Origin: a virus
Length of the DNA stretch: 38,834 nucleotides
Reading direction: 5' to 3' (one strand)
Virus record (IMG/VR): IMGVR_UViG_3300013115_000530
Span: 1-38,834 of that record
The stretch's first letter is position 1; each line of letters starts with the position of its first letter. A program made the position numbers and the translations under genes. Shown here one piece after another: positions 31,551 to 38,555 of this stretch. The notes beneath the pieces were generated by a model. The model had not been told where the DNA came from. It did no database searches and saw only the letters and a list, made by a program, of their open reading frames with translations.

Positions 31551-31997
31551 TTAATTTTTTTCTTCAAGGCCAATATGTCTTTGTCTTAACAACGACTGCT
31601 TTGATCCTTCCCAATGTGGTTTGATATTTTCGGCCATAAACAATTCCCCATTGAGGAATTCCTCTGGCATCATTACTTCAAATGTGTGGTGTGGTTTGTG
31701 ATAAGGTTTATCTTTATTTTCGGCAGTTGGGTGAACTTCAACAATCCAAGATGTGTATTCATCTTGACCCGTATAGTTAAAATTTCTCATATATGTATAC
31801 CATGAATTTTTTGAACCAAAATTTGTGGCATTTCGAGTGAGATGCCGATACTCAAATAAAGGATCATAGTTATGTGCAATCTGCATCAATTCTTTTTTTA
31901 GAATTGGGTTGTCACGTTCCCAACGTTCCCTATACGTAAGACCATCATAATTGTTATAAGTGTAATTCCAAAAATCCTTTTCATTACTATCTGGCAT
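31551..31997 (-). CDS. Hypothetical protein, aromatic-rich
   Basis: This 148-residue protein (EKDFWNYTYNNYDGLTYRER, then FEYRHLTRNATNFGSKNSWY, HTFEVMMPEEFLNGELFMAE) is rich in Tyr, Trp, Asn and His. No family was recognised and no signal peptide or membrane helix is seen. It starts within the end of the upstream gene (11-base overlap). A 53-base gap with a strong promoter follows. Confidence 0.65.
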   Translation of the reverse strand: MPDSNEKDFWNYTYNNYDGLTYRERWERDNPILKKELMQIAHNYDPLFEYRHLTRNATNFGSKNSWYTYMRNFNYTGQDEYTSWIVEVHPTAENKDKPYHKPHHTFEVMMPEEFLNGELFMAENIKPHWEGSKQSLLRQRHIGLEEKN

Positions 31998-33003
31998 TAT
32001 TATATCTCACTTGTTGTAAAAATAAATCCTTGAAATGCTTCTGTGCCGATTCATCCATACCACTGGTATCAGTATTATTTACTACAATGGTTTTATACCT
32101 TCTATTGTACCCTGCTTCCATATAAAAATCATGAGTTCCATTATAATATGCTATGTCATCCTCATCCATGAATGCCAACACATCATCGTCTGGATCATCT
32201 GGATCACCACCAGCATCTATAATCCATTGCCTAAAATCAAATTTCACAACATGAACTTCTACAATTTCGGTATCCACTAAATCAATTTCGTTCCAATCAC
32301 TGTCATACGAACCACTTAACAACTCGATTACTTCACTGATGTGTGGTTTCCATACCATAGTTTCAACCAATTCCATGTATCTCCTGATTGCATACCCCTG
32401 TATTTGCCTACGACTAGCAGTTCTCTCCAATAATCCAGCATCCCTAAGTTCATCATCTTCTATCTTTTCTTTACGTCTATCAGGCAATTTCATGTTTAGA
32501 TAATCCCAAAACTGGGCTCGAAAGTTGAACTTTTTCCGAATTTCGATCATGATCTTTGATCTAACCGCATGTAACTTACCTAGTAAAGTTTTCTCTATGC
32601 TAGAATCTTTAGATACTTCGGCAATCTGGTCGATGTCGATCCATCTCCGACCTTGATTATCTACCCTTGTGTGTAAATCATAATTAGATTCAAATACTGG
32701 ATACCCTTCCAGCACCACTGCAATACCACCACCAGCAGATACACCCATCTTGACAACTGATGCAAACCGAGTTTTATTCATAGTGGCAATTTGCTTACGT
32801 GTACCAAGCAAAGGTAGTAAATCTTCAAACCCCTCAAAATCGGTAACATGAATAGACCGAACCCGTTTCTTTTCTGATGTCAAACGTGCAAACATCATTT
32901 TGCTGATAGGCAATGACACCCTGCCATCCAGATTACTGAAGACCAAATCCTTGACTGATTTGAGTCCATATATTTCGTTTAGGTGTTGTTTAAATGTTCG
33001 CAT
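31987..33003 (-). CDS. Conserved phage protein of unknown function
   Basis: This 338-residue protein begins MRTFKQHLNEIYGLKSVKDL. Residues about 42-80 (SEKKRVRSIHVTDFEGFEDL, then LGTRKQIATMNKTRFAS) recall a pattern seen in many large phages, a basic strand then I-H-V-T-D. Next is VKMGVSAGGGIAVVLEGYPV. The middle is helical and basic, with RRKEKIEDDELRDAGLLERT, and the end is acidic (DPDDPDDDVLAFMDEDD). I know no function for this family; the basic N-terminal segment starting like a capsid-targeted protein is only suggestive. It overlaps both neighbours slightly. Confidence 0.7.
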   Translation of the reverse strand: MRTFKQHLNEIYGLKSVKDLVFSNLDGRVSLPISKMMFARLTSEKKRVRSIHVTDFEGFEDLLPLLGTRKQIATMNKTRFASVVKMGVSAGGGIAVVLEGYPVFESNYDLHTRVDNQGRRWIDIDQIAEVSKDSSIEKTLLGKLHAVRSKIMIEIRKKFNFRAQFWDYLNMKLPDRRKEKIEDDELRDAGLLERTASRRQIQGYAIRRYMELVETMVWKPHISEVIELLSGSYDSDWNEIDLVDTEIVEVHVVKFDFRQWIIDAGGDPDDPDDDVLAFMDEDDIAYYNGTHDFYMEAGYNRRYKTIVVNNTDTSGMDESAQKHFKDLFLQQVRYNNAR

Positions 33004-33368
33004 AGTTGGTATCCTCTTTCAGATTCATCCCATCCTATGGGATCTAGTTGATATTGTGAATCCTTTTGTCTAATTCTTTTTGCCCTCTTTTTATTACGAT
33101 CTTCTTCGTCCATCTCTGCATGAATTTCATCCTGTTCAGTTGTCAAATCATTAACAACAGCAGTAACTCTACCGATTTTCATCAGAACGACAAATGCTGA
33201 TGCAGCTGATGCTCCACCGACACCCATAAGTAAATCTGCTCCCACACCTTCAAATTCAGATAGAATAGGCAAAATACAAGACAAAAGACTTCCAGCACCA
33301 GCATAATTGTGCCAATCTGCCTTATGAGTTTCCTCTATCCTTGATGTCATGTGTCCAGCATCAGACAT
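32979..33368 (-). CDS. Small membrane protein, possible lysis component
   Basis: This 129-residue protein has two hydrophobic segments at about 26-40 (GSLLSCILPILSEF) and 45-66 (LLMGVGGASAASAFVVLMKI), then a charged helical tail (EQDEIHAEMDEEDRNKKRAK). Hydrophobic helices followed by a charged tail close to an endolysin gene are seen in holins, but the endolysin is about 1.3 kb upstream, so this is weak. It overlaps the next membrane gene upstream by eight bases. Confidence 0.6.
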   Translation of the reverse strand: MSDAGHMTSRIEETHKADWHNYAGAGSLLSCILPILSEFEGVGADLLMGVGGASAASAFVVLMKIGRVTAVVNDLTTEQDEIHAEMDEEDRNKKRAKRIRQKDSQYQLDPIGWDESERGYQLCEHLNNT

Positions 33369-33618
33369 TGTTCAGTTCACCTATTTCTGCGATAAAGAAC
33401 TTTACTATGAGGTACAATATAATTCCAACACCCGTACCACCACCAATAAATTCGGCAACACTGTCACCGAAAAAATCTATTGCATCCAGACCGACACTAC
33501 CCAAAACACCAGTTACACCTATACCAGATATTGCCTGTATCTGTGCTTTATCCTTTTGGTGCTTTGGATCTGCTTTAACTTTCCTAACAATTTCTTGATG
33601 CTCTTTATCAACACTCAC
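33361..33618 (-). CDS. Small membrane protein, possible holin-like partner
   Basis: This 85-residue protein starts at GTG (33618) behind GAGGAT. A charged N-terminus (EHQEIVRKVKADPKHQKDKA) is followed by two hydrophobic stretches: AISGIGVTGVLGSVGLDAI and VGIILYLIVKFFIAEIG. Size and layout fit a class II holin or similar. It is paired with the next membrane gene by an eight-base overlap. No family was recognised. Confidence 0.58.
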   Translation of the reverse strand: MSVDKEHQEIVRKVKADPKHQKDKAQIQAISGIGVTGVLGSVGLDAIDFFGDSVAEFIGGGTGVGIILYLIVKFFIAEIGELNNV

Positions 33619-33621
33619 ACC

Positions 33622-34011
33622 CTATCCTCTGGTTAGTCTAAGAATCCTCTCTATCTGAGATTCTATGATCTCCTTCCGTTTAGGCCAATATATGTAAGGT
33701 TCATCCGACGACTTTGCCAGATTTTGCAGTAAAGGTATAATCATCTTTTCTAATCTTTCAAACTTACCTTGATTCTCGGATTCCAGTTCGATGGATTTTT
33801 CTTGTAAACGATCTTCGTATTTCTGATTGGCAATTGCCAATACCTGTTCCAACTTTGTATCTAACCCGTTTAGTTGCTGTTGAAGGTTATCTGAACCTTC
33901 AACAACTTTGTTTATGGCTTCTGATTGTTGCTTACCCTTATCGACCTCATCGGCACTGACTGCCGTGAACCCCCAATCAAAACCTTCGTCGAGATCTAAA
34001 TCAAATTCCAT
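33622..34011 (-). CDS. Coiled-coil protein, unknown
   Basis: This 129-residue protein begins with an acidic stretch ending in DWGFTAV, a short motif that I associate with virion-related proteins of marine T4-like phages. A long coiled coil follows (INKVVEGSDNLQQQLNGLDT, then EDRLQEKSIELESENQGKFE). The end is KEIIESQIERILRLTRG. No family was recognised. It overlaps the exonuclease stop by 11 bases and starts within it. Confidence 0.65.
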   Translation of the reverse strand: MEFDLDLDEGFDWGFTAVSADEVDKGKQQSEAINKVVEGSDNLQQQLNGLDTKLEQVLAIANQKYEDRLQEKSIELESENQGKFERLEKMIIPLLQNLAKSSDEPYIYWPKRKEIIESQIERILRLTRG

Positions 34012-34684
34012 CTGCGTACTCCCTGTTATAGTAATCTATAGATTCTATTAAACCCTTTGTCCATGTATCCCTATGCTCAACAAAAATCTGTGGATTATCG
34101 TTATCTACCATAATCAGTACTACCAACTGGACAATTGGCATACCCGTTCGTTCTTCCCACATAATAGAGTATGCTGATGCTTGTTTGAAATAATCATGTA
34201 TCCATTCCCGTTTTTTCGTCTTACCCGATGTCTTGAAATCTATAACCGATAACTTATCATCAAATTCGGCCACGCAATCAACCCGACCAGCAACCCCTAA
34301 ATGGTCTGAATACAATGCCACCTCTTGTGCATAAATGTTATCCAACCTATCGTCTAAGGTTGGTTGTATCATACTAAACATATCCAAACCCAAAGGGTTA
34401 TCATCGTATTGCCCATTCAGATTATTGTTCAAATAATCCTCAACTATATTATGAACCCTTGTACCACGTCTTGCTGATTGTGTAGAAATCTTATTTGCTT
34501 CGTCACTGCCAACTCGTTTTCTCCACTGCGCCAAACCCTTCAGTTTATCTGGATTCTTGCCCAATACCGTTGTTACCGATGGGTAAAACTTCCCATCTTC
34601 AACGATGTAATGCCTAGAACCATTGATGGTCTTAGTTTCTAACTCACTAAGACCATCAATAGTAACATGCCTAAAGATTTTCAT
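34001..34684 (-). CDS. PD-(D/E)xK exonuclease, RecB/Cas4-like
   Basis: This 227-residue protein has the full nuclease pattern: ARRGTRVHNIVEDYLN with His78, then GRVDCVAEFDDKL with Asp136, VIDFKTSGK with Asp149 and Lys151, and QASAYSIMWEER (Q-x-x-x-Y motif, Gln168-Tyr172). This order defines RecB-type exonucleases, found in many T4-like phages where they act in DNA recombination or host DNA breakdown. The first 60 residues (FYPSVTTVLGK) are also typical. Its ATG overlaps the endolysin stop as TAATG. Confidence 0.85.
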   Translation of the reverse strand: MKIFRHVTIDGLSELETKTINGSRHYIVEDGKFYPSVTTVLGKNPDKLKGLAQWRKRVGSDEANKISTQSARRGTRVHNIVEDYLNNNLNGQYDDNPLGLDMFSMIQPTLDDRLDNIYAQEVALYSDHLGVAGRVDCVAEFDDKLSVIDFKTSGKTKKREWIHDYFKQASAYSIMWEERTGMPIVQLVVLIMVDNDNPQIFVEHRDTWTKGLIESIDYYNREYADGI

Positions 34685-35337
34685 TAATGTAGGTTAAAAC
34701 AGCGACGAATCCACCCACGAATAAATTTTGCTTGATTGTTTCGTTTGCCGTAAAACGACCCCTTGAAAACTAGGTTCCAATAGAACCCCGATCTCTCGAC
34801 TTGCACTTCCCAAAGTTTCAGATCACTGCAAGCACCAATTGTATTAGGGCCAATACCACCATCAACTTCCAGATTTCCACCTTTGGAATTTACACAAGTC
34901 TGTAAAATCTTGACTGCATTTCGTTGACCATGATTGACACACATGTCAAAGTATACTTCACGAACTTCTGCTGGTAGTTTTTCTGCCTGTGATGGAATCC
35001 AAAATTCCTCTTTGTATAGTTCGATTGCCTGTTCCCTAGTAAATCCTTTTACATCCTCACTAGTAAACTCATCTTCAAGAAAATCTTCCCATACTGCCTG
35101 TGTCACGCCCCAATTAGTTGCACCGCCCTTATCGTCAGGATCATCTACGAACCCACCTTCATGTGCCAGTACAACCTCTATAATTTCTTCAAATGTTGTT
35201 CTAACTGCATTATCTGCCATAACTTCTATCTCCTTTTCTGGAACATCTAAATTATCGGGAATCTTCTTCTCGGATTTCAATGCTGATTCCAGTTCCTTTA
35301 CTACTCGTTTTACCACCTTCGACATCTTATCATCCAT
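34684..35337 (-). CDS. Endolysin, GH108 muramidase with PG-binding domain
   Basis: This 217-residue protein carries the GH108 lysozyme motif at residues about 55-75 (VLAHEGGFVDDPDDKGGATN, then WGVTQAVWEDFL), with Glu60 of HEGG as the likely catalytic acid. A C-terminal peptidoglycan-binding_3 region follows (VYFDMCVNHGQRNAVKILQT, GGIGPNTIGA). The start is unclear: ATG 35337 follows GGGGG and overlaps the upstream stop; ATG 35220 (MADNAVRTTF) has AAGGAGAT seven bases upstream and is where GH108 proteins usually begin; ATG 35394 would overlap the upstream gene by 65 bases. Two in-frame forms are possible, the longer with a charged helix in front. Confidence 0.87.
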   Translation of the reverse strand: MDDKMSKVVKRVVKELESALKSEKKIPDNLDVPEKEIEVMADNAVRTTFEEIIEVVLAHEGGFVDDPDDKGGATNWGVTQAVWEDFLEDEFTSEDVKGFTREQAIELYKEEFWIPSQAEKLPAEVREVYFDMCVNHGQRNAVKILQTCVNSKGGNLEVDGGIGPNTIGACSDLKLWEVQVERSGFYWNLVFKGSFYGKRNNQAKFIRGWIRRCFNLH

Positions 35338-35584
35338 ACCGACCCCCATCACCACCAGCACTTTTATTAATTTGTACCAAACGTTCTTGAACATCTCTTG
35401 GTGGTTTCTTTACACCCAACTGTATTGGATCACCTAAATTCACCTTACCAATAACAAGACTAATATCACCAGATGCTCCACACTCTGGACATGGATTATA
35501 TCTTGGAACATTTCTGGCATCAACAGTCTGGAATTCATCCCAAGTATGGTCACACTCTTTGCATTTATAATCATAAAACGGCAT
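35330..35584 (-). CDS. FmdB-type zinc ribbon protein
   Basis: This 84-residue protein begins MPFYDYKCKECDHTWDEFQT and has CxxC pairs at KCKEC and NPCPEC. This is the FmdB-like zinc ribbon (Zn-ribbon_8) known in bacteria and many phages as a putative regulator. The tail is Lys/Gly-rich (QINKSAGGDGGRYG). It lies between a helical peptide gene and the endolysin, with three-base spacing. Confidence 0.82.
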   Translation of the reverse strand: MPFYDYKCKECDHTWDEFQTVDARNVPRYNPCPECGASGDISLVIGKVNLGDPIQLGVKKPPRDVQERLVQINKSAGGDGGRYG

Positions 35585-35586
35585 TC

Positions 35587-35778
35587 CTAGTCCTCATCAT
35601 CGAGTCCAAACGACTCCAAAACCTTTTCTAGTAATTTATCAATAACCCTATCCATGAATTCATCAGATTCCTCTAATAACTTCTCCATAACCTTATCAAT
35701 AATTTCATCCCCTTCCTCGATTATCTGCTCGATAACCTTGTCGGCGATCTTTTTAACCAATCCTCTTGTATTCAACAT
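35587..35778 (-). CDS. Small amphipathic repeat helix protein
   Basis: This 63-residue protein consists almost entirely of a heptad-like repeat (DKVIEQIIEEGDEIIDKVME, then KLLEESDEFMDRVIDKLLEK, VLESF), i.e. three copies of a D-K-V-x-E-x-L-L-E-E-x-D-E unit. It should form one long amphipathic helix or coiled coil. The ATG is preceded by GAGGGGGAA. Its role is unknown; it lies just upstream of the FmdB and endolysin genes. Confidence 0.65.
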   Translation of the reverse strand: MLNTRGLVKKIADKVIEQIIEEGDEIIDKVMEKLLEESDEFMDRVIDKLLEKVLESFGLDDED

Positions 35779-35781
35779 AGT

Positions 35782-36720
35782 TTATTCCCCCTCTGTATTT
35801 ATGACATCCTCGAAACTGACTGTGCCATTTCCGATCTGCGAAATCACCTTGCCAGCACCCCTGTTTGCCAATTTTGCCGCTGCATCTATGTTATACCCTT
35901 CTGCCACTGCATAGGCCAATACTGCTGTCACTGTATCCCCTGCACCCGTCACATCAAAAACGTTCTGGGCATCTACTTCTATTTTACTATAACCAGCATT
36001 CTTCTGGTGTAATGTCATACCATCTGCACCTTCGGTCACTAGGATATTCTCACTATCTATAATTCTACGCATTTCCCCAATCAATATACTGGTATCCTCA
36101 CCATCTATTTCATTTAGTTCCAATGATGCCTTGCTATTCACAGTACACAATGCTTGCCAACACTCACGTTTGTTGGGTTTGAAACACCAGACATCCTTGT
36201 ACTGCCAGAAGTTTTTAAACTTAGGATCGGCAATTATCTTAGTACTGAACCGACTAACCACATGGTTGATAATCTCTCTGTTGATAACCCCATAATCATA
36301 ATCAGAAAAGATTACTACATCGGTTTCGTTAGGTATGTTAGGCAAGAAACTCTCAAATACATTATCACCTTGCTGATAATCTACTCGCAATAATTGCTTT
36401 TGCCCTGCTAAGAAACGTGTTTTGGTAGTGGTTTTCCGACCCTCTACAATTTTGACTAACGATGTGTCAATCGAGTTTTGCTTGAGCAATTTCAACAACC
36501 TTGCTCCGCATTCATCATTACCGACTGCTCCCATCAGTCTAACCTTGCTATCACTGCCTAACTTAATTAGGTTGTGGGCCACATTGGCTGCACCACCTAA
36601 TGTATAGTAACTTTCATCTACGTCCAATATCTGTACTGGTGCTTCTGGTGAAATACGACTAACTGAACCAACGTGATATTGATCCAACATCAAATCACCG
36701 ATTACGAAAAAATTCTTCAT
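35782..36720 (-). CDS. Heptose-phosphate kinase-like PfkB sugar kinase
   Basis: This 312-residue protein is a PfkB kinase closest in pattern to the kinase half of HldE (RfaE domain I), which phosphorylates D-glycero-beta-D-manno-heptose 7-phosphate in LPS core synthesis. Motifs: VIGDLMLDQYHVGSVSRISP, APVQILDVDESYYTLGGAAN (substrate side, Gly42-43), GRKTTTKTRFLAGQKQLLRV, and the catalytic GAGD at 259-262 (FDVTGAGDTVTAVLAYAVAE). No cytidylyltransferase domain is attached. It follows a good AAGGAG site. It is probably an auxiliary metabolic gene altering host LPS or sugar phosphates. Confidence 0.85.
   Translation of the reverse strand: MKNFFVIGDLMLDQYHVGSVSRISPEAPVQILDVDESYYTLGGAANVAHNLIKLGSDSKVRLMGAVGNDECGARLLKLLKQNSIDTSLVKIVEGRKTTTKTRFLAGQKQLLRVDYQQGDNVFESFLPNIPNETDVVIFSDYDYGVINREIINHVVSRFSTKIIADPKFKNFWQYKDVWCFKPNKRECWQALCTVNSKASLELNEIDGEDTSILIGEMRRIIDSENILVTEGADGMTLHQKNAGYSKIEVDAQNVFDVTGAGDTVTAVLAYAVAEGYNIDAAAKLANRGAGKVISQIGNGTVSFEDVINTEGE
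35796..35803 (-). promoter_or_regulatory. Possible late promoter variant before the lysis genes
   Basis: CATAAATA on the minus strand differs from the late consensus by one base at the first position. A start near 35790 would precede the GGGGGAA site and ATG at 35778 and could drive the helix protein, FmdB and endolysin late. It lies within the end of the kinase gene. Confidence 0.35.
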
Positions 36721-36729
36721 GATGTCTCC

Positions 36730-36897
36730 TTACCTTCTCTGCCTAATCATTACCCATGTACATGCTTCTGCACGACTACCCATAACTGTTGCCACCTTTT
36801 TACTACCAAACTTCTCTCTAACAACCCAAAACTTTTTATGTCTCCCAAGTGATTCTTTCCTTACAGTATACGAGGGAGGTTTATCTAGTGACTCCAT
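36730..36897 (-). CDS. Small basic protein with strong ribosome site
   Basis: This 55-residue frame reads MESLDKPPSYTVRKESLGRH, then KKFWVVREKFGSKKVATVMG and SRAEACTWVMIRQRR. AAAGGAGAT lies seven bases before the ATG, the strongest ribosome site in this part. The sequence looks like a small beta-sheet fold (FWVVREKFGSKKVATVMGS) similar in style to small phage proteins of unknown role. It lies between two genes with nine-base spacing. Confidence 0.65.
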   Translation of the reverse strand: MESLDKPPSYTVRKESLGRHKKFWVVREKFGSKKVATVMGSRAEACTWVMIRQRR

Positions 36898-36911
36898 ATC
36901 TGTTATCTCCT

Positions 36912-37145
36912 TTATTTAAAACAATGTGGGCAAAAATCTATTTTGCCCTTTAAAAAATGTGCAAGGGTATTTTCCACTTCTTCTTTAGAAATGTCATACC
37001 CCTTGCGATTGGTACTGTCATACACATTCTGAACATACCACTGAAATGGCATGTTCTGAAATAATTCACCATAGTAAGTCAGTAAACACTTATGTATAAC
37101 ATCTTGATGACTAACGTATTTTGAATGGTGTCTATGATCTGCCAA
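36912..37145 (-). CDS. Hypothetical protein with TTG start
   Basis: This 77-residue protein (ADHRHHSKYVSHQDVIHKCL, then LTYYGELFQNMPFQWYVQNV, DISKEEVENTLAHFLKGKID) has a CPHC at the end, perhaps half a zinc site. It starts at TTG (37145), about 11 bases after AAAGGAT, just after the ThyX stop. No family was recognised. Confidence 0.6.
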   Translation of the reverse strand: MADHRHHSKYVSHQDVIHKCLLTYYGELFQNMPFQWYVQNVYDSTNRKGYDISKEEVENTLAHFLKGKIDFCPHCFK

Positions 37146-37149
37146 ATTA

Positions 37150-37797
37150 CTATTTATCCTTTCTAAGTTCTTTCCATGATACTGGAAATTCTTCAGCTGA
37201 TAATTTATCTATCTGATCGGTCACTATTCTAGTTTCCAATTGTGCATCAGGTTTACACCTGAGATTACATACTCTGGCAAATGCCATCAACGTACCAGAC
37301 CAATACCATTCGGTCATCATACTTTGTGGTAATACCATTCTTGCCTGTTCTGGGCAAATATTCAAGACGTTGACCCAATGTAGATACTTGCTTTTGGCAT
37401 CATTACAAATATTCTGATAGGCAACATTGGGATCATCCACTATCGAATCTGCTTCCCACACCTCATTACTACTACCCTGTTTCTTATCATCTGCCTTCAA
37501 TCTCCATTCTTCTGGTTGATAAAATTCTGGTTCAGTGTCCACATACCTACGTGAAACCTCATTCCAGACTAATCCGACTTGGTGTTTGACCAACTGACGA
37601 GCAACAAAAACAGGTGCAGATATATGATACTGCATAGAACAATGACCAAAGGGAGTCCAATGGTTATGATTAGCAAGGTATCGAATGAGTTTTTCATCTT
37701 GCTTAGTAAACTTCTTTTTCTTTTTTCCAAAACTAACCCTCGCTGCGTTTACTACTGTTAGATCTGTACCCATTTTATCTACTAGTGTCACGTTCAT
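37150..37797 (-). CDS. thyX: Flavin-dependent thymidylate synthase ThyX
   Basis: This protein of about 215 residues is ThyX, which makes dTMP from dUMP with FAD. Seen: VVNAARVSFGK at the start, ANHNHWTPFGHCSMQYHISA, then the signature region KHQVGLVWNEVSRRY and DTEPEFYQPEEWR. The C-terminal PQSMMTEWYWSGTLMAFARV, then CKPDAQLETR, is typical. The signature ends in the canonical N-E-x-S-x-R-Y, but the first half (usually RHRxxS) is changed to HQVGLV. ATG 37797 lies one base after the previous stop; an upstream in-frame start at 37842 overlaps that gene and is less likely. Confidence 0.9.
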   Translation of the reverse strand: MNVTLVDKMGTDLTVVNAARVSFGKKKKKFTKQDEKLIRYLANHNHWTPFGHCSMQYHISAPVFVARQLVKHQVGLVWNEVSRRYVDTEPEFYQPEEWRLKADDKKQGSSNEVWEADSIVDDPNVAYQNICNDAKSKYLHWVNVLNICPEQARMVLPQSMMTEWYWSGTLMAFARVCNLRCKPDAQLETRIVTDQIDKLSAEEFPVSWKELRKDK

Positions 37798-37798
37798 A

Positions 37799-38554
37799 TT
37801 AATACGTTCCCTCATCTTCTTTACTGAGATCCCATTTATCACAATACACTCTTACATTTCCAGCAATAACTATTCTACGATTCTTGTTTGTATCAGTTCT
37901 ATAAACATTAGCTGAATGTAGCATATCTGCTGGAAAGGCAATCATCAATCCATTTTCTGGTTGCGGTGAAAATATATCAGAATGTTGCCAAAAATTTCCA
38001 AATTCCTGATACATGTTAATAATATGACTATAAAATAAATTATTCCCATTATCTATTGTAGAATCTGCAATATCAACGTAATAAATCAACCCCCAGCTGT
38101 GGCTAGGATGATGGTGCGTTCCATGATACCCACCATCACCAGTGATGTGCAACCAAGATTCACGTAGGTCTACCTTAATATCATCTACAGTTATACCTTT
38201 CTTGGCAAATATTTCCACATAAGAATCACTGTAATGCCCTTCACCACCAAAATAACTGTAAAATACAGTCCTAAATGCATCCGACATCCATTCCTTTAAA
38301 ATCAGTAATGTTGGACAATCACCACGTTGTTCTGCCTCATCAAAAAAACTAAAAGAGCTTTCATAGATACCACTTTTGAACATCTTACCTGGCCGATGGT
38401 TTGAATTTCTATCAGTCAAAAGTTTTCCATCCAGTTCGGCATCCTTGCCCCAATGCATTGATTCCTTAACTAACAATTGTTGTATGTCATCGTGCATTTC
38501 ATTTTTCATAATCATTATAGGCATTGCCCATTTATTATAATAAGTATATTTCAT
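37799..38554 (-). CDS. 2OG-Fe(II) oxygenase family protein
   Basis: This 251-residue protein resembles the 2OG-Fe(II) oxygenases common in T4-like marine phages. The segment LRESWLHITGDGGYHGTHHH with His147-149, then SWGLIYYVDIAD, PENGLMIAFPADMLHSANVY with His213, and NKNRRIVIAGNVR with Arg226-227, supplies the H...D/E...H...R pattern of the double-stranded beta helix. The nearest named family by pattern is PF13759. The first 100 residues are specific to this group. It is upstream of thyX with a one-base gap. Its substrate is unknown. Confidence 0.8.
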   Translation of the reverse strand: MKYTYYNKWAMPIMIMKNEMHDDIQQLLVKESMHWGKDAELDGKLLTDRNSNHRPGKMFKSGIYESSFSFFDEAEQRGDCPTLLILKEWMSDAFRTVFYSYFGGEGHYSDSYVEIFAKKGITVDDIKVDLRESWLHITGDGGYHGTHHHPSHSWGLIYYVDIADSTIDNGNNLFYSHIINMYQEFGNFWQHSDIFSPQPENGLMIAFPADMLHSANVYRTDTNKNRRIVIAGNVRVYCDKWDLSKEDEGTY

Positions 38555-38555
38555 A

